From the NCBI RefSeq assembly GCF_009870125.1, contig NC_046679.1, positions 26,288,001 to 26,352,000 of the forward strand: a DNA stretch of 64,000 nucleotides. The letters run 5' to 3'. Each line of letters begins with the position of its first letter. The stretch's first letter is position 1. Of the stretch, positions 35,208 to 46,690 are shown piece by piece. Position numbers and translations under genes: made by a program. The DNA is from Drosophila pseudoobscura (Eukaryota > Arthropoda > Insecta > Diptera > Drosophilidae). The notes below the pieces were generated by a model, which searched no databases, was not told the origin of the DNA, and worked only from the letters and a program-made list of their open reading frames with translations.

Positions 35208-38200
35208 TTTGGTTAGGGTTTTAATTTAAGTTTTTGTAATGCTATGATCCGAATTTATCTTAGATATCAGCTCAATTGTATCGTTTTCATATTTCTTTAG
35301 ATTTTACTTCTTTTTTAATTTTCTATTTCACTGCGAAACTATAATTTCAAATTCGAATTTGAATTCAAATAGCACACTGCTTAGCGGGTGCGAGCGGTAA
35401 GAACTGCTTAGAACTGCTTCGAACTGCTTGAAATGTGCGTACTTCCTCTACTTAGCAACAGGTGGCACCAGTTTGCGGTTAGCATTTATTTAATTTGTTT
35501 TTCTTTTTCCCTTTTATTGCTTTTATTACACAAAAATCACAAGTTGTAAAACATTTTTGATTGCCTTTAATATTTTCAGTCATAAATTATTTAAATTTGC
35601 TGGATTTTTCCCGCCGGGAGTAAATTTATGTATATTTTTTATGTGCCCTTCAAGACATTTTTTCGTTTTCCCTTGCGGAAATGTGAAAATAAATGAAATA
35701 ATTGTCGACCATGATTGAGGAGAGAGATTTCCCCACACTTAGTACGCCAGAGAAATATACATATAAGTATTCTTCAGCTTTCTTTTCTCAACCCCACAAA
35801 TTAATCCTTGACCCCGAACTCTTTTAATTGAGAAAATAAGAACAAAGTATATTTGATGACGCATTAAAGTTGATTGAACGCGGAGCAAAAAAAGTTCATT
35901 GCATTTGAAGGGAGGTGGGTGGCGTGGCCACGCCTCATCTGTTGATTGCTACTGTCGTGTGCTGTCGCGTAATTGAAATTGACAAAAACTTTGATTGAAA
36001 GGTGCACACCACGAATGCGACACGAGACTAGAGGCTGCTGGGCTGGGATTCCACGCGAGTGGAACGGAATCGAATCCAATTCCCCCATTCGATTGAATTG
36101 AAGAGCAGTCAAAGCCCCAGAAGTAGCCACAGGGAACGGAACGATAACAGGTAGCGTTCTGCTTAGGCTGTCGCTGGGTCAAGGGCAAGCAGTGTTTAGA
36201 GAAAGACAGTGAACTGCTTGCAGTCAGAGGACTAACTGCTTGCAGGAGGGATCTTAGTGGTTTAAACTATTTTCTCGATGTCATTGTCATAAAGGTTTTG
36301 ACTCTCTTTTCTCTTTACATACCAAATTTGTTAAATACATCAATTTACAATTGCCAAACAGAGAACACACGTTAATCTGATTCAAGGATTCCCAACAGAA
36401 CGGAAACATTTCTGCTATCTCAGCGCCCAAAGTGAATTACTGACTGAGGACTGATTGCCAAGCTCTAGACAATTTATAAGCCCTTCAAATGAATATACGC
36501 AATAATTCCAATCACGAAACCTGTCTAGTCTACCGTCAAAGTCCCTCAGAATTGGGAAATATCATAGTCGTCTCTCGAATATTACGACTCTTCCCCAGAG
36601 AAAAAGAGCAGAGGTCATTTCGTAAAGGGAAAAAAACAGAAATTTTGCAGTGTTTTTTCTACAATAATTTTGTTTGATGGTTTTTTGTGTGTGACTTTGT
36701 TTGTCACGACACGTTTTCCATATAAATATTTCAACTATTTTTAGGCCTTTCTATGGACTCTGAGCACTTGACGAATTGTGCATTTTGTTGGCATTTCTAT
36801 AGTCAATATTTGTTGGAGAAATGTGCGCAAAATTGAATAAATAAACACACAGTCATTAACGTTAATTAGCTGCCCAGAACAAAAACAACTAAAAACGTAG
36901 ACAAAACAATGCGCCAGTAAAGGGAAACAAAATGTTTCGCCAAAGGGTTTCGCACGAGGGACCGCTGATGTTAGTTATAAATCATTTTGGGTTCCGTTTA
37001 GAATGCCTTCTCGATTGGAAGACTGCCAAAAAATTAAGGCTCAAGAGAGCTGTTGGATTTAGAAGATTTCGTTTAGCAAAAAGCCGCTAACAAAAGGCAT
37101 GTTAATTAAAACGCACGCAGTAGACTACGTAGATCTCAAAATAAGCTTTTGATGGATTCTTTTTGGATGGTTTGGGCTGTAATCGAACACCGATGTCACG
37201 TTTTTATCGAGGCACGGGATTGACCATAGAATTTCAAGAGACCCTTTCGAATGGTGACGAAATAGTGCAGGGATAGATTATAGATGGGTCCCTGAATTAG
37301 GAAATGGTTTGAAGATCGTGCATGACACCTTTCTGCATAAAATATTCACAGCATACTTCTTGTGCCAAGGAATATATATTCCCTCATTGGTAGTTGTAAA
37401 AGAAACCAATCAAATGCCATAAAACTCTTCCCAACTGCTCATTTGGTCATAAACCACTTCCAAACATAACAAAAATTCCCAATTAAACAACAGAGAAAAT
37501 TGCCAATACAATATATTTATATATATGTATTTAATCAACGGATAGGGAGACCCGCTGTCGCCATAAAACAATACTTCCCAAAAGCCAAAAACACTTGCCG
37601 CCTAGTTGTGCCTGTCAAGTGGTCGACCTCCGAGCAAATAGAAATAATAAGCAACAATAACTAGATACATACACAAGTGTAGATACTATAGATATATAGA
37701 GAGAGTGTGGATCCCAGGACGGGCCAAAAGTGTTTGGCTTTTGACAGATGATTGATTAACAAGCAGAATACAAAGAGTGAAATGCCACCAAAAATAGAAA
37801 TAATTACACAAATTCCTTGTGTGACACTTTTTTTTTACTTTCATTTCATTTCCTTGTGGAAAGAGGAAAGAAAATCTGAGATCTGAGATCTGGAAAGCAC
37901 AACATATCTGTGGGGGTATCTGCCAAATAAGGAAGGTGGCTGAGATCTGTTGGATATGATTGTATTTATTGTTTCTTGATTTGATTTAGAGCCAGAAATC
38001 TATTCAGTAATCAGTGGCAGATATTGGAGAGAGTACGAGTATATATTCTATCTCTCTTTCTCTCTGTCTCTCTTTCCACCGCTCTTATCTTATCTCTCTG
38101 TCTGTCTTCCGCTGTGTATTCTAAATTCTAAATTAAATGTTGATAATATTTTGTTTTCCTGCGTTTTCTTTTTGCAAATAATACTACGAGTATTGTTCTT

Positions 38201-40666
38201 ATCAAGAGGCCCTGAAAAGTTGGGTAAGCCTGGAAAAAGGGTTTTATGAGTGTGATATCATCTGTTTATAGGCCGTAAAACAGTCACCACCATCAAACAA
38301 AACAAATATTATTGAATGGAAAGATTTGTGTTCCATCAGTAACGATAATTATTAGAAAAACTATTGGCAAACGATCGATCACTGAAGATCCCTGAGGAGG
38401 AGAAAATATTCTGTGACTATAAAATGTCCATTCGGCTACGAAATTTGGCACAAATTGTGGGGAAAGTACATATACAGCAGGTACAAAGGTCAGTTTTTAT
38501 TTCAACAACAAGAACATTTGCTCGGGAAACATATTCTGTATCCGATTATTCCAATTATAGACTATATAATGCGCACAATAAAAGCAAGCTCTGTTGAGTG
38601 GACACGTGCCTAAGATGTACAATATTTATTGGAGCTTCAGCCAGCAGTCCACCAGGAGAATCCGAAGAGATTCTTACAGAAGAGATCTTCCCAAGATCTA
38701 GTCGATATAAAGATACTTTTTAAACGAGAAACGTTTTTGTCTAGCCACAAGACAGGCCGAAAATGCGAAAATTTCTGGAATCTATGCACGAGCCTTGTCA
38801 TTGAGCCAAGAAGTCAATAACGGCCAAGAACAAGTGTTACCCTTCAGCCTCTCTCCTCTTCTACCCCTCGGCTGGCTACCCTTCTGTCCAATATGTTGGA
38901 CACTTAACAAATTAGCGACTAAAGAAATGGTTTAAAGGCCTTAAACAAAACACAGCAAAAGTCAGCGACAAAACAAAACGCGACAGAAATTATTTAGCAA
39001 ATTTCACGAATACGATAATAGAGCAATAATCACAACAACAAAAAGAACAGAAAACACACACACACACAAGCACAACACACGGATACACACTCATACACTG
39101 ATAAAGATCACATGTTGGCCATTTATTTTGTTGGGTCTTTTGGCGTATTTCGCATTCATTTTCCATGCCTTATAGATTGTGTTTAATTAAATAAATATGT
39201 AACAGACTCTCTAGACTAGATAATAAATAAATGCACAAAATATGGGGCACTTCTGCCCCCCCCCCCCCCCCCGTCTCTTGTTCTTCCTCTTTTTGTCTTT
39301 GAACTTGAAAATTGAATTTTGTGAAGGAGGAAGTCCGACGAAATCCACGCGGGGAACTTTTCAATCAAATCTAATTGTGGCGGCACATTAGAACTAAAAT
39401 GGCAACAACAAAATGGAATAGAATTTATGAAATTATCTTTAAATACACTTAAAGAAAAAGAATGGCCATAAATCAAAGGGGGAGTGGCGGGAAATTTTAT
39501 GTATTTTTGGAGACACTTTTTCGGACACTTTTCAGCCATCAATTTGATAAGGCAGCGAACATTCAATTAGAGATCATTTCAAGCGGCATTTTTCACTCCA
39601 TTTTTCACTGGGTTAACGAGCTTTTCTTCGTTTAAACACAATACAAAACCAACGCATATATACAGGAAACTTCTGGAAACGCGATTTATACATTTAATCC
39701 GACGAATATATTTTTTATTATAAATTATTATTTTCTGTTTTTGTTAGCTTTAGCGAAACAGAAGGAAACAGAACTCTCGAGCCGTCCAAATGGAAATGCA
39801 ATTGGAAATCAAGTAAAACACACAGAAGAGAAGAAAACGATGGCGGCAGAAACGGCGACGCTGGCGTATACGTAATGCATGTGTGTCCGTGTGTGTTAAA
39901 AACAGAAAACAGCTGAGAGAGCGGTATCAGCAAGCAGAGTGTAGAGAGAGAGAGAGAGAGGGAGAGTGAGAAAGCAGAACAGCTGATGCAATGATCACCT
40001 GTTGGCGGAGAGACACAGACAGGGAGTGAGAGAGAGAAAGAGAGAGGGAGGGAGGGAGGCTGAATGCATTGAAACAAGGATGTGCGGACGTCTCAAGAGA
40101 AGGAGAGAGTGGCACGCACGGGTCGGTCGCTTGTTGTTGTCTCTCTATCAGATAAGAAATATATGGTTTTTTGTGTTCTTTATCGAAGCTTATCAATCAA
40201 ATCGGCAAATCTGAAATTTGCTCACAAATTATTTATAGATTGCGAGCCAATAAGCGATTATTAATGACGATTCATCGTCGATAAGAATGGTACATGCGAG
40301 AGGAGGAATTTGATTACGAGAGACAGGCTGGCATTCATACTGGTGGGGCAAAAAGGGTGAGGGGCGTGTGTACAACATTTAATCTGATAAAGCAATCAAT
40401 ACATGGGGATCTATAGATCTATGAACCAAAACAAAACAAAAGAGATTCACACTGGCACCCTGCATTGTTCAATTTATGAAGTTTCCCCCCTTGAAATTAC
40501 TAGCGCCATCTACTTTTCAGAGTAGTAAGTCAAGTAAAATCCACAACGTTATCAGGGCGCCACTAAAGTACTACATGGGTATGTAAGTAACATGTAAAAT
40601 TCAACGGGGAGTGGGTTCCTAACTATTTCTATATTTTCTCTCTTAAATAAAAAGGTCTCCACTCAC
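35208..40666 (-). other. SNF4Agamma intron / promoter of the MSAVKRW isoform
   Basis: Noncoding. Three tandem GAACTGCTT words (about 35400-35427), an 18-bp perfect palindrome (35346-35363) and two more AACTGCTTGCAG words (about 36211-36245) lie close to the 35207 start. A run of 17 C is at 39256-39272 and GA runs at 39940-40060. No supported exon. Confidence 0.5.
39256..39272. repeat. Poly-C run (17 C)
   Basis: A mononucleotide run of 17 cytosines in an intron; its length may vary with assembly or sequencing errors. Confidence 0.85.
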
Positions 40667-40789
40667 CGCTTTACGTTTGTCCGCTTCACTGACGGCCGAA
40701 TTGGAGCGATGCCGGAACAGATCCATCACCTTGGTCATAGGCGAGCGTTGCGTTGCATTCGGACGCACTGCCGTCACCGTGTGGTAATA
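40667..40789 (-). CDS. SNF4Agamma: SNF4Agamma internal exon (YYHTVTAVRP)
   Basis: A 123-nt phase 0-0 exon, acceptor CCGTTCTCAAG and donor GTGAGT. It encodes YYHTVTAVRPNATQRS, TKVMDLFRHRSNSAVSEADKRKA and reads into the RAAAHQQQ micro-exon. DLFRHRSNS is a basic, Ser-rich segment. It belongs to the long isoform only. Confidence 0.82.
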
Positions 40790-40861
40790 CTTGAGAACGG
40801 AATGGAATTGGAATACGGTTAAGGAGATCCCTCAAAGAGCGAAGTGCATCGCAAGACTCAC

Positions 40862-41486
40862 CTGCGCGTCGCTACCCTGATGCGGATGGGCGCTGCCATC
40901 TTTGTACTTGCTTTTCGCAGACACTGTGCCATCGGCATTGGTTATCGTCACGGCGGGATGCTGGCGGTGGCCAAAGTTCTGCATTGCCACCTTCATCGAG
41001 TTCATAAGGCCTGCCCCGGCACCCCCAGCTCCAGCTCCCGCTGTCGCCCCTGCCCCCCCTGCTGCAGTGGCAGCGGCGCCGGAGACAGGTGTTGGTCCTC
41101 CGCCGGACACGGAGTACGTGCTGCTGCCAGCACTGCTGTCCGCCGAGGAGGGATCCAGCAGATGCTTCTCCTTCTGCCGCTTGGCATCCGACTTGGCGCG
41201 CGGCCGGAACACATCGAAGATCGTGGGCCTACGATTGGGCGACGCGATGCCATGGACTGTGGACTGATTGAGCACCGGCGAGTCCTCGCCGCTGCGCCTC
41301 CGCTCCAGGGAACCGGAACGCGAGCCTCCGCCGACTCCCGACATGCGCTCGGTGCTGCGTGAGATCTTTTCGCTGTGGCGATTAAATTTCTCCAACTTGG
41401 CGGCCTCCCGCTCGATCCGTCGCGCTGTCTCGCGCTCCATTTTGCGGGCCTCCTTCTCCCTGCGGGATTGCTCCTTCTCTTGGCGG
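40862..41486 (-). CDS. SNF4Agamma: SNF4Agamma internal exon (charged coiled coil and Ala/Gly-rich)
   Basis: A 625-nt exon, acceptor AATTTTTAG, donor GTGAGT, phase 2 in and 0 out. The first 60 residues (QEKEQSRREKEARKMERE, then RRIEREAAKLEKFNRH) form a strongly charged helix, probably coiled coil. Ser-rich and Arg-rich stretches, IFDVFRPRAKSDAKRQKEK, and an Ala/Gly-rich tract (GAAATAAGGAGATAGAGAGG) follow. It ends HPHQGSDAQ and joins YYHTVT. Confidence 0.84.
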
Positions 41487-41549
41487 CTAAAAATTAGTGA
41501 AATTAGTGATTGTTTCAGGGCTAATCTGGAGCGAGTATTCTCCACTTAC

Positions 41550-41668
41550 CGCTGCTCCTTTTCCATCTTTTTGTAGGCCTTTTTCGCCGCCTTGGCATTG
41601 GGTTCTGCGGGTGCGCTTGAAGGCCGAGATCCTGGCGGACGGCTTCCAGCGGCCGAGCCATCCTGCTC
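41550..41668 (-). CDS. SNF4Agamma: SNF4Agamma internal exon (EQDGSAAG); possible alternative start at 41782
   Basis: A 119-nt exon, acceptor GTTCGCTTTCAG, donor GTAAGT, phase 0 in and 2 out. It encodes EQDGSAAGSRPPG to KAAKKAYKKMEKEQ and joins RQEKEQ through a split Arg codon. The same frame stays open upstream to an ATG at 41782 (MPETPETPPPRESPTETK, then QKRHVRFQ), so an alternative first exon of 41550-41782 with a Pro/Thr-rich N-terminus is possible. The FQ|EQ junction falls exactly at the acceptor, which allows both uses. Confidence 0.78.
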
Positions 41669-41782
41669 CTGAAAGCGAACATGACGTTTTTGAGTTTGTG
41701 TCGGAATTGGATTGAGATTGAGATTTGGTTTGGTTTCAGTGGGAGATTCTCTTGGTGGCGGAGTCTCTGGTGTTTCTGGCAT

Positions 41783-44615
41783 GTTTCTGGCGTTGCGGCC
41801 AAAGACAAACTGAAAACGGAGGGCCCCAGCAATTATCCTTTCGCCGACTACTATTCCTTTCTAGCTGCTGTCTGCAATTATGCCGAATTGTCTACAAACA
41901 CAATTTATTCCCCACGTAAAAGCCACTTTCCCTAAAGAAGAGGAGAGAGTAGAAGAGAGGAGAGGAGGGACAACAATTGGATCTGACGACACCCGATGCG
42001 ATTCCTTTAATTGAAGCAACAAGAAAGAAGCGAAGGAAGGACCTCTCCTCCCGCGGCGCCTTCAATCGAATCGAATCTAATCAATTAATTTATGATTACG
42101 CAAAATTACAATCAAATGTGGGCCAAAGGACCACAGTGGCTGTGCACGATATGCTCACAGAAGCTGTTGCTATAGAAAAATCTCGTTTATCAGATCCAAG
42201 AGGAAATTCTAGAGGACTCCATAATGAAGATGGAACAGGGAATTCAATTTAAGGCCTTTTCTGTGTGGTCTTTTGATATTCTGGTATTTAACATGTGTTC
42301 TGTCTGAGATCTCTACCACATCTGTAGACCGCCTATTTAGACCTAGTTTTAACACAGCAAAAAAAACCTTATTGTAGAGCAAAAAGTGCTTTAATTGCCT
42401 TAAACTCTAACAACTTTCACAAACTTAAAAAAATAGCCGCACATTTAGCAGATTTTAGAGCCCAAAAAAAACCGCATCAGAGATCTGCAGACCCAAAAGA
42501 GTCGAAAGCAAAGCCCAATCCGCAGACAGCCTCAAAGATCTCCAAAATCGAAAAGTGCCTCCTCCCCACCTGTATTTGAGTTTATTTTTAGCAAAAACTA
42601 CAAAGAAATTCGAGCCGCAATAAGGCCCGACCCGACCCGAGCCCTGTTTTCATTGGTTTTCATTAACAAACTGCAAAGTCACGTGCCCCCGAGGGCCAGA
42701 CGACCGAATGTCGATGAGCTAACGTCTGGGGTCTGGCGTTCCCCTCAAAGTGGGTTACAAAAAAGACGAGAAAAAAAACCAGAAGCCGAAGCTTGGCATC
42801 TTCAGGAAAAAGTGGGGCATGGGGCAGGGCATGGCAGGGCATCAGCTGTTCTCGGCTGGCGTCTAAATCAATATTGAAACAGCTCTAAAAGTGATTTTGA
42901 GACAGGAGAAGGGGGTGTGGGGGGAAATCGACTTCCTCTGGCGATTGCGATTACGATTATAGGTGGGATAGGGGTCTTATAGCCGTTTCAGGGAGTGCCA
43001 CAGCCGCAGAAGAGGGGAAGAGGCCGCCCCTCATTGACGTCATTGTTTGTCCAAGAGAGAACAGGTAAATACTCCTCCCCTATATACTCGAGCGATATGG
43101 AAATGATATAGATATGTATGTATATGTATGGTTCTCGCATTCCGTCAAAGCAAATAAGAAATGGAAGCGACCCTCTGCGAGGGAACTGCTGATGGGGATT
43201 GTGGCACGATAACAGAGGAGGTAGACAGGCCACTCTCTTCCCTACCCCCTATATATAATCGTGTATAAAAATATACATATATCCAACTGTGGATACAACC
43301 AAAAACAGATTGTGTTTACCTTTTGGTCGACAGAAACTCCCGAGGAAAAACCAGGCCGAAAATTACGACTATTTTCTGTGGATGGGAATCTTGGATCTTG
43401 GCTAAGAGTGGCGGGGCCTATAAATAGAACATTTTACGAGTACTATTAACCATAGCGAAAGATCCGCGCTGGCATTCACAATTATGACTATTGAATAAAC
43501 AAAAAGAAAGAGCCAAGTGCTCAGGTCAAGTGAATCTGCTTCAGACAGAGCTCTTGAGAGAGTGGAAGATGATGATGCTCCCCCCCCCAAAGAGCTTTCA
43601 TGAGATATGGGCATGGAAATATCTATGTGGATTTGATCGAAAGAATTGCTGTGTTTTTAGGCTGATCAAACGAAAGTATGATTCTCTTATATAAAGATAT
43701 AAAAAGGGACTTTCGAAGTGAAGAAAGATCAGCAGAAAGAAGAAGGAATCTTCATAAAGAAAGAGATCGAATTTCAGGAAAAAGTCGTGGGTCCCACAAT
43801 CTACAGACACAGTCTACAATCGTGATGAAATCTCTTGAATTCTTCCAGAACTTTCTTGGAACAAGGCTCACGCGTTATGCAGCAGCGCACCTCGGTATGG
43901 TTCCCCAAACTTCAGACGTTCCTTAGAAGAAAACTAGCACTACTCTACTTTCCCCTTGACGCAGTCTTCAGTCTTTCCTCCGATATCCCCCAAAAACTCT
44001 CCTGCTAATGACATCATTTTCCCGGAATCCCTGTCTTTTTCCTCTTTCTTATGGCCTGACTCTCTCTCTCTCTCTCTCTTTCGCTAAATGATTTCATAAT
44101 AGAAAGTGCACACAAAACCCAAAAGAAACACGAAATGACGTCAGTCCGAGGAGGAGTGAATATAAAGATTAAACAAAGCCCTCGCCCTCGTTTTTGGAGG
44201 CATTGCTGGGCGACATTTCTGCGGTTTGAATATTGTTTTGATTGCTATTTAGCTTGGGACTATTTTTGGGGGTGCTTTTTGTCAACGAATCATTTGTGGG
44301 ATCAACCTCAGATAGAGATCTTATTTACACTGGAGATGTGGCTGGCAGTCTGGCAGTGTTTACGGAAACTGTCTGCCCAAAAAGGGTTCTGATATTGGAG
44401 ATTGCATTCCTTTGGAAAGAGTCACGCGTCTTGCGGTTGCGTCCATCGGTATTTTGTGCGTTCGTTGAGAGAGGAGCTGAAAAAACCCAACTTCGTGCCC
44501 CCATTCCTTTCTCTTTATGAAAATAACATTACTGAAAAAATATGATCCATAAAAATCGATCTGCCTATCGATCTATCGATGCTGGCATCGTTCCTTTTAT
44601 TCGAAGAGGACTTAC
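41783..44615 (-). other. SNF4Agamma intron
   Basis: Noncoding. It holds a possible promoter for the 41782 start, AT-rich stretches, TACGAGTA at 43435-43442 and a motif around CCTCGGT at about 43876. No supported exon. Confidence 0.5.
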
Positions 44616-46094
44616 TTCATCCGAAACGGAACCCGAGACCGATCCCGAGGCCTGCAGCGGTCGCGGTGGACTCGATGTGGAGGCACTGCTCGCGCTCCTC
44701 TGCAAACGTGGCATCGTGGATGCCCCTCCCAGGGACACAGGTCTCGGCCCCACAGGTGTTGCCCCGTACGGGGCAGCGGGTGGTGTCGTACGACGTATCC
44801 AGATGTCGTCCAGCTCTCGCTCGCTGGGCGTCCTTGGCGGAGGCGCCTGCAGAGGCTTAATGGCTAAGCTTTGGGTATCACAATGGAGGCTTTGGTTTGG
44901 GAGTCCGGCTGTATTCAGAGCCGCATTGCTGGTGCGGATCTCCACCAGCGATGGCTCGAAGAACTGCTTGGAGAGATGTGGCGTGGCTGACGTGGGAAAC
45001 TTGTGCGAGCCGTAGCGCTGCGAGAACAGTCCTTGGACCGAGGAGTAGCCCCCGAAGCTGGAGGGAAAGCTGATGGTGTGCGCATTGGAGGAGGCACGCA
45101 GTTTCGCCAACTGCTGCGCCTCCACGCGCAGTTCCGGAGGCGTCTCCTGGGCCAGAGACACCTTGAATTTGCCGTTTATGATGAGCGGCGGCTCTGAGGG
45201 CAGAGGCAACGGCGAGGTGGGTGGCTTCTCCCTGTCCACTGGCGGAGGGATTTCCTTTGGGGCCAGAGGGGCAGCCGGCTCCTCTGTGTGCAGCAGCTCC
45301 TTCAGGGCCTTGGGGAGAATGGTCGCTGGTATCGGGGGTGGCGGTGGAGGCGGTGGTGGTGGCGCCGCATTCTCCTCGATGTTCCGCGTGTTGATTCTGT
45401 CGATTTTGTGCATAAACTGCTGCCTGAGCCGCTCCAGATCCTTGAACCGCTCTTTGGAGGCCTCGTCCTGGGGCGTGGGCGGCCGTGGCGGCGCTTTGGA
45501 GGCTCTCTCGGCTTTGGCAGCGTCCGTGCCACCTGTCTGAAGAGATTTCTCCCCATCTCCATCCTCATCATCCTCTTCCTTGCATTGGGAGAGCCGACGC
45601 CTTTCGGTGAAGGGCGGCAGGAGGTAGCCCGGACGCGGATTCATGGCGTACAGATCCTTGCCGAACTTGCCGCTGAGGCTGAGGCTCAAACTGAGATGCA
45701 CTTCATCCACATCGTCGTCGTCGTCCTGCTCCTCCTCGTCGTCGCTGCTGCTGCCGCTGCTGCTCTGGAAATCGAAGGAATTGGATCGCGGCAGGCACTT
45801 GAGCATCTGGGCATCGATATGGGGTCCGTGGGGCACCAGACCCCGCGACTCCCGCTCTGTCTGCGGCTGCAGATGCGTCTGCAAGCTGCCTGAAGATGCA
45901 GCCGAATCGGGCTCGGAGTCGGACTCGTAGCCGTCCTGCTCCTCCAGGCCCTCCATCGTCGACTCGAAGGCGCATTCGAAGGTGTCCTCCAGGTAGGCGG
46001 GATCGGGCTTCTCCTCTGCCGGCTGTCCTGCCGCTGGCTGCTGCTTCCCATGCTCCTGCTCCTCAATGCAGTCGCCAGGTGGTGGCGATGCCAT
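44616..46094 (-). CDS. SNF4Agamma: SNF4Agamma first coding exon of the longest isoform
   Basis: ATG at 46094 (MASPPPGDCIEEQEHGKQ) opens a 1479-nt exon ending SGSVSDE at a GTAAGT donor, phase 0, into EQDGSAAG. With the downstream exons the frame sums to 1377 residues without a break, which supports all the exon joins. It is an acidic and Ser-rich disordered region: QDGYESDSEPDSAAS, EEEQDDDDDVDEVHLS, a ten-Pro run (PPPPPPPPPP) then IPATIL, and a Glu/Lys/Arg helix (ERFKDLERLRQQFMHKI). The GTG-initiated reading further upstream (46154) was not used. GA repeats at 46171-46200 lie in the probable leader. Confidence 0.85.
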
Positions 46095-46364
46095 TTGTGG
46101 GATTGGTTTCCTTTTTTGTTTTCTTTTTTTGGGATGATCTTTGGATGCGAGCACTCTCTTGCTCTGTTTCTCTCTCTCTCTCTATCTCTCTCTGATGTCT
46201 CTCACTCGCTGTCACAAATATTTTCTTTTGCACGACATTGATATGCCGCCTGATATCCTTGGGGATCTGTAAAAAGGTTTTGAGGATCGTTCTATAGGAA
46301 AGTTCTATATGCGTTTCGCCAGGGCAAGTGGGCGCCTCTTGAACGTTCCTTTTGTGTTGATATG

Positions 46365-46690
46365 AGGGTTATCGATAGTCTATCGATCATTTGGACGATG
46401 GCTTGCATCGTTTATCGATTTTCAATCGAATTTTCTATTTAACTATCATTATTTCTCGATTGCCATCCAATCTTCTATCAAACCAGCGATTCTATCTTTT
46501 TCACAGCTTTTTATAATCGATTTTCTATCGAATCTTCAATAAATCTGGAAGGAAATGTATCTTCTATGTATCATCAATCCTCAACCAATCTGCTGTCTTC
46601 TACTGATCTCCTATCAATCAACTAGCATTCATTACCCCATTTCCGATCATTCTTCTATTCCACATTCGATCGATTTTCTGTCGATCTCAC
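46365..46690. promoter_or_regulatory. Cluster of DRE-like TATCGAT/CGAT words
   Basis: TTATCGATAGTCTATCGATC at the left end, then TTATCGATTTTC, TCTATCGAATC, CGATCGATTTTC and TGTCGATCTC follow within 325 bp. The first unit contains a perfect TATCGATA (DREF element; BEAF-32 also binds CGATA). The cluster is about 280 bp upstream of the 46094 start. A promoter or insulator role is inference. Confidence 0.45.

Noticed and set aside
38364..38820. Three overlapping plus-strand ORFs of 63-77 codons
   Set aside because: No domain, no codon bias and no link to a promoter or splice sites; probably chance.
46095..46154. Longer SNF4Agamma N-terminus starting at 46154
   Set aside because: The codon there is GTG; the first ATG in frame is at 46094.
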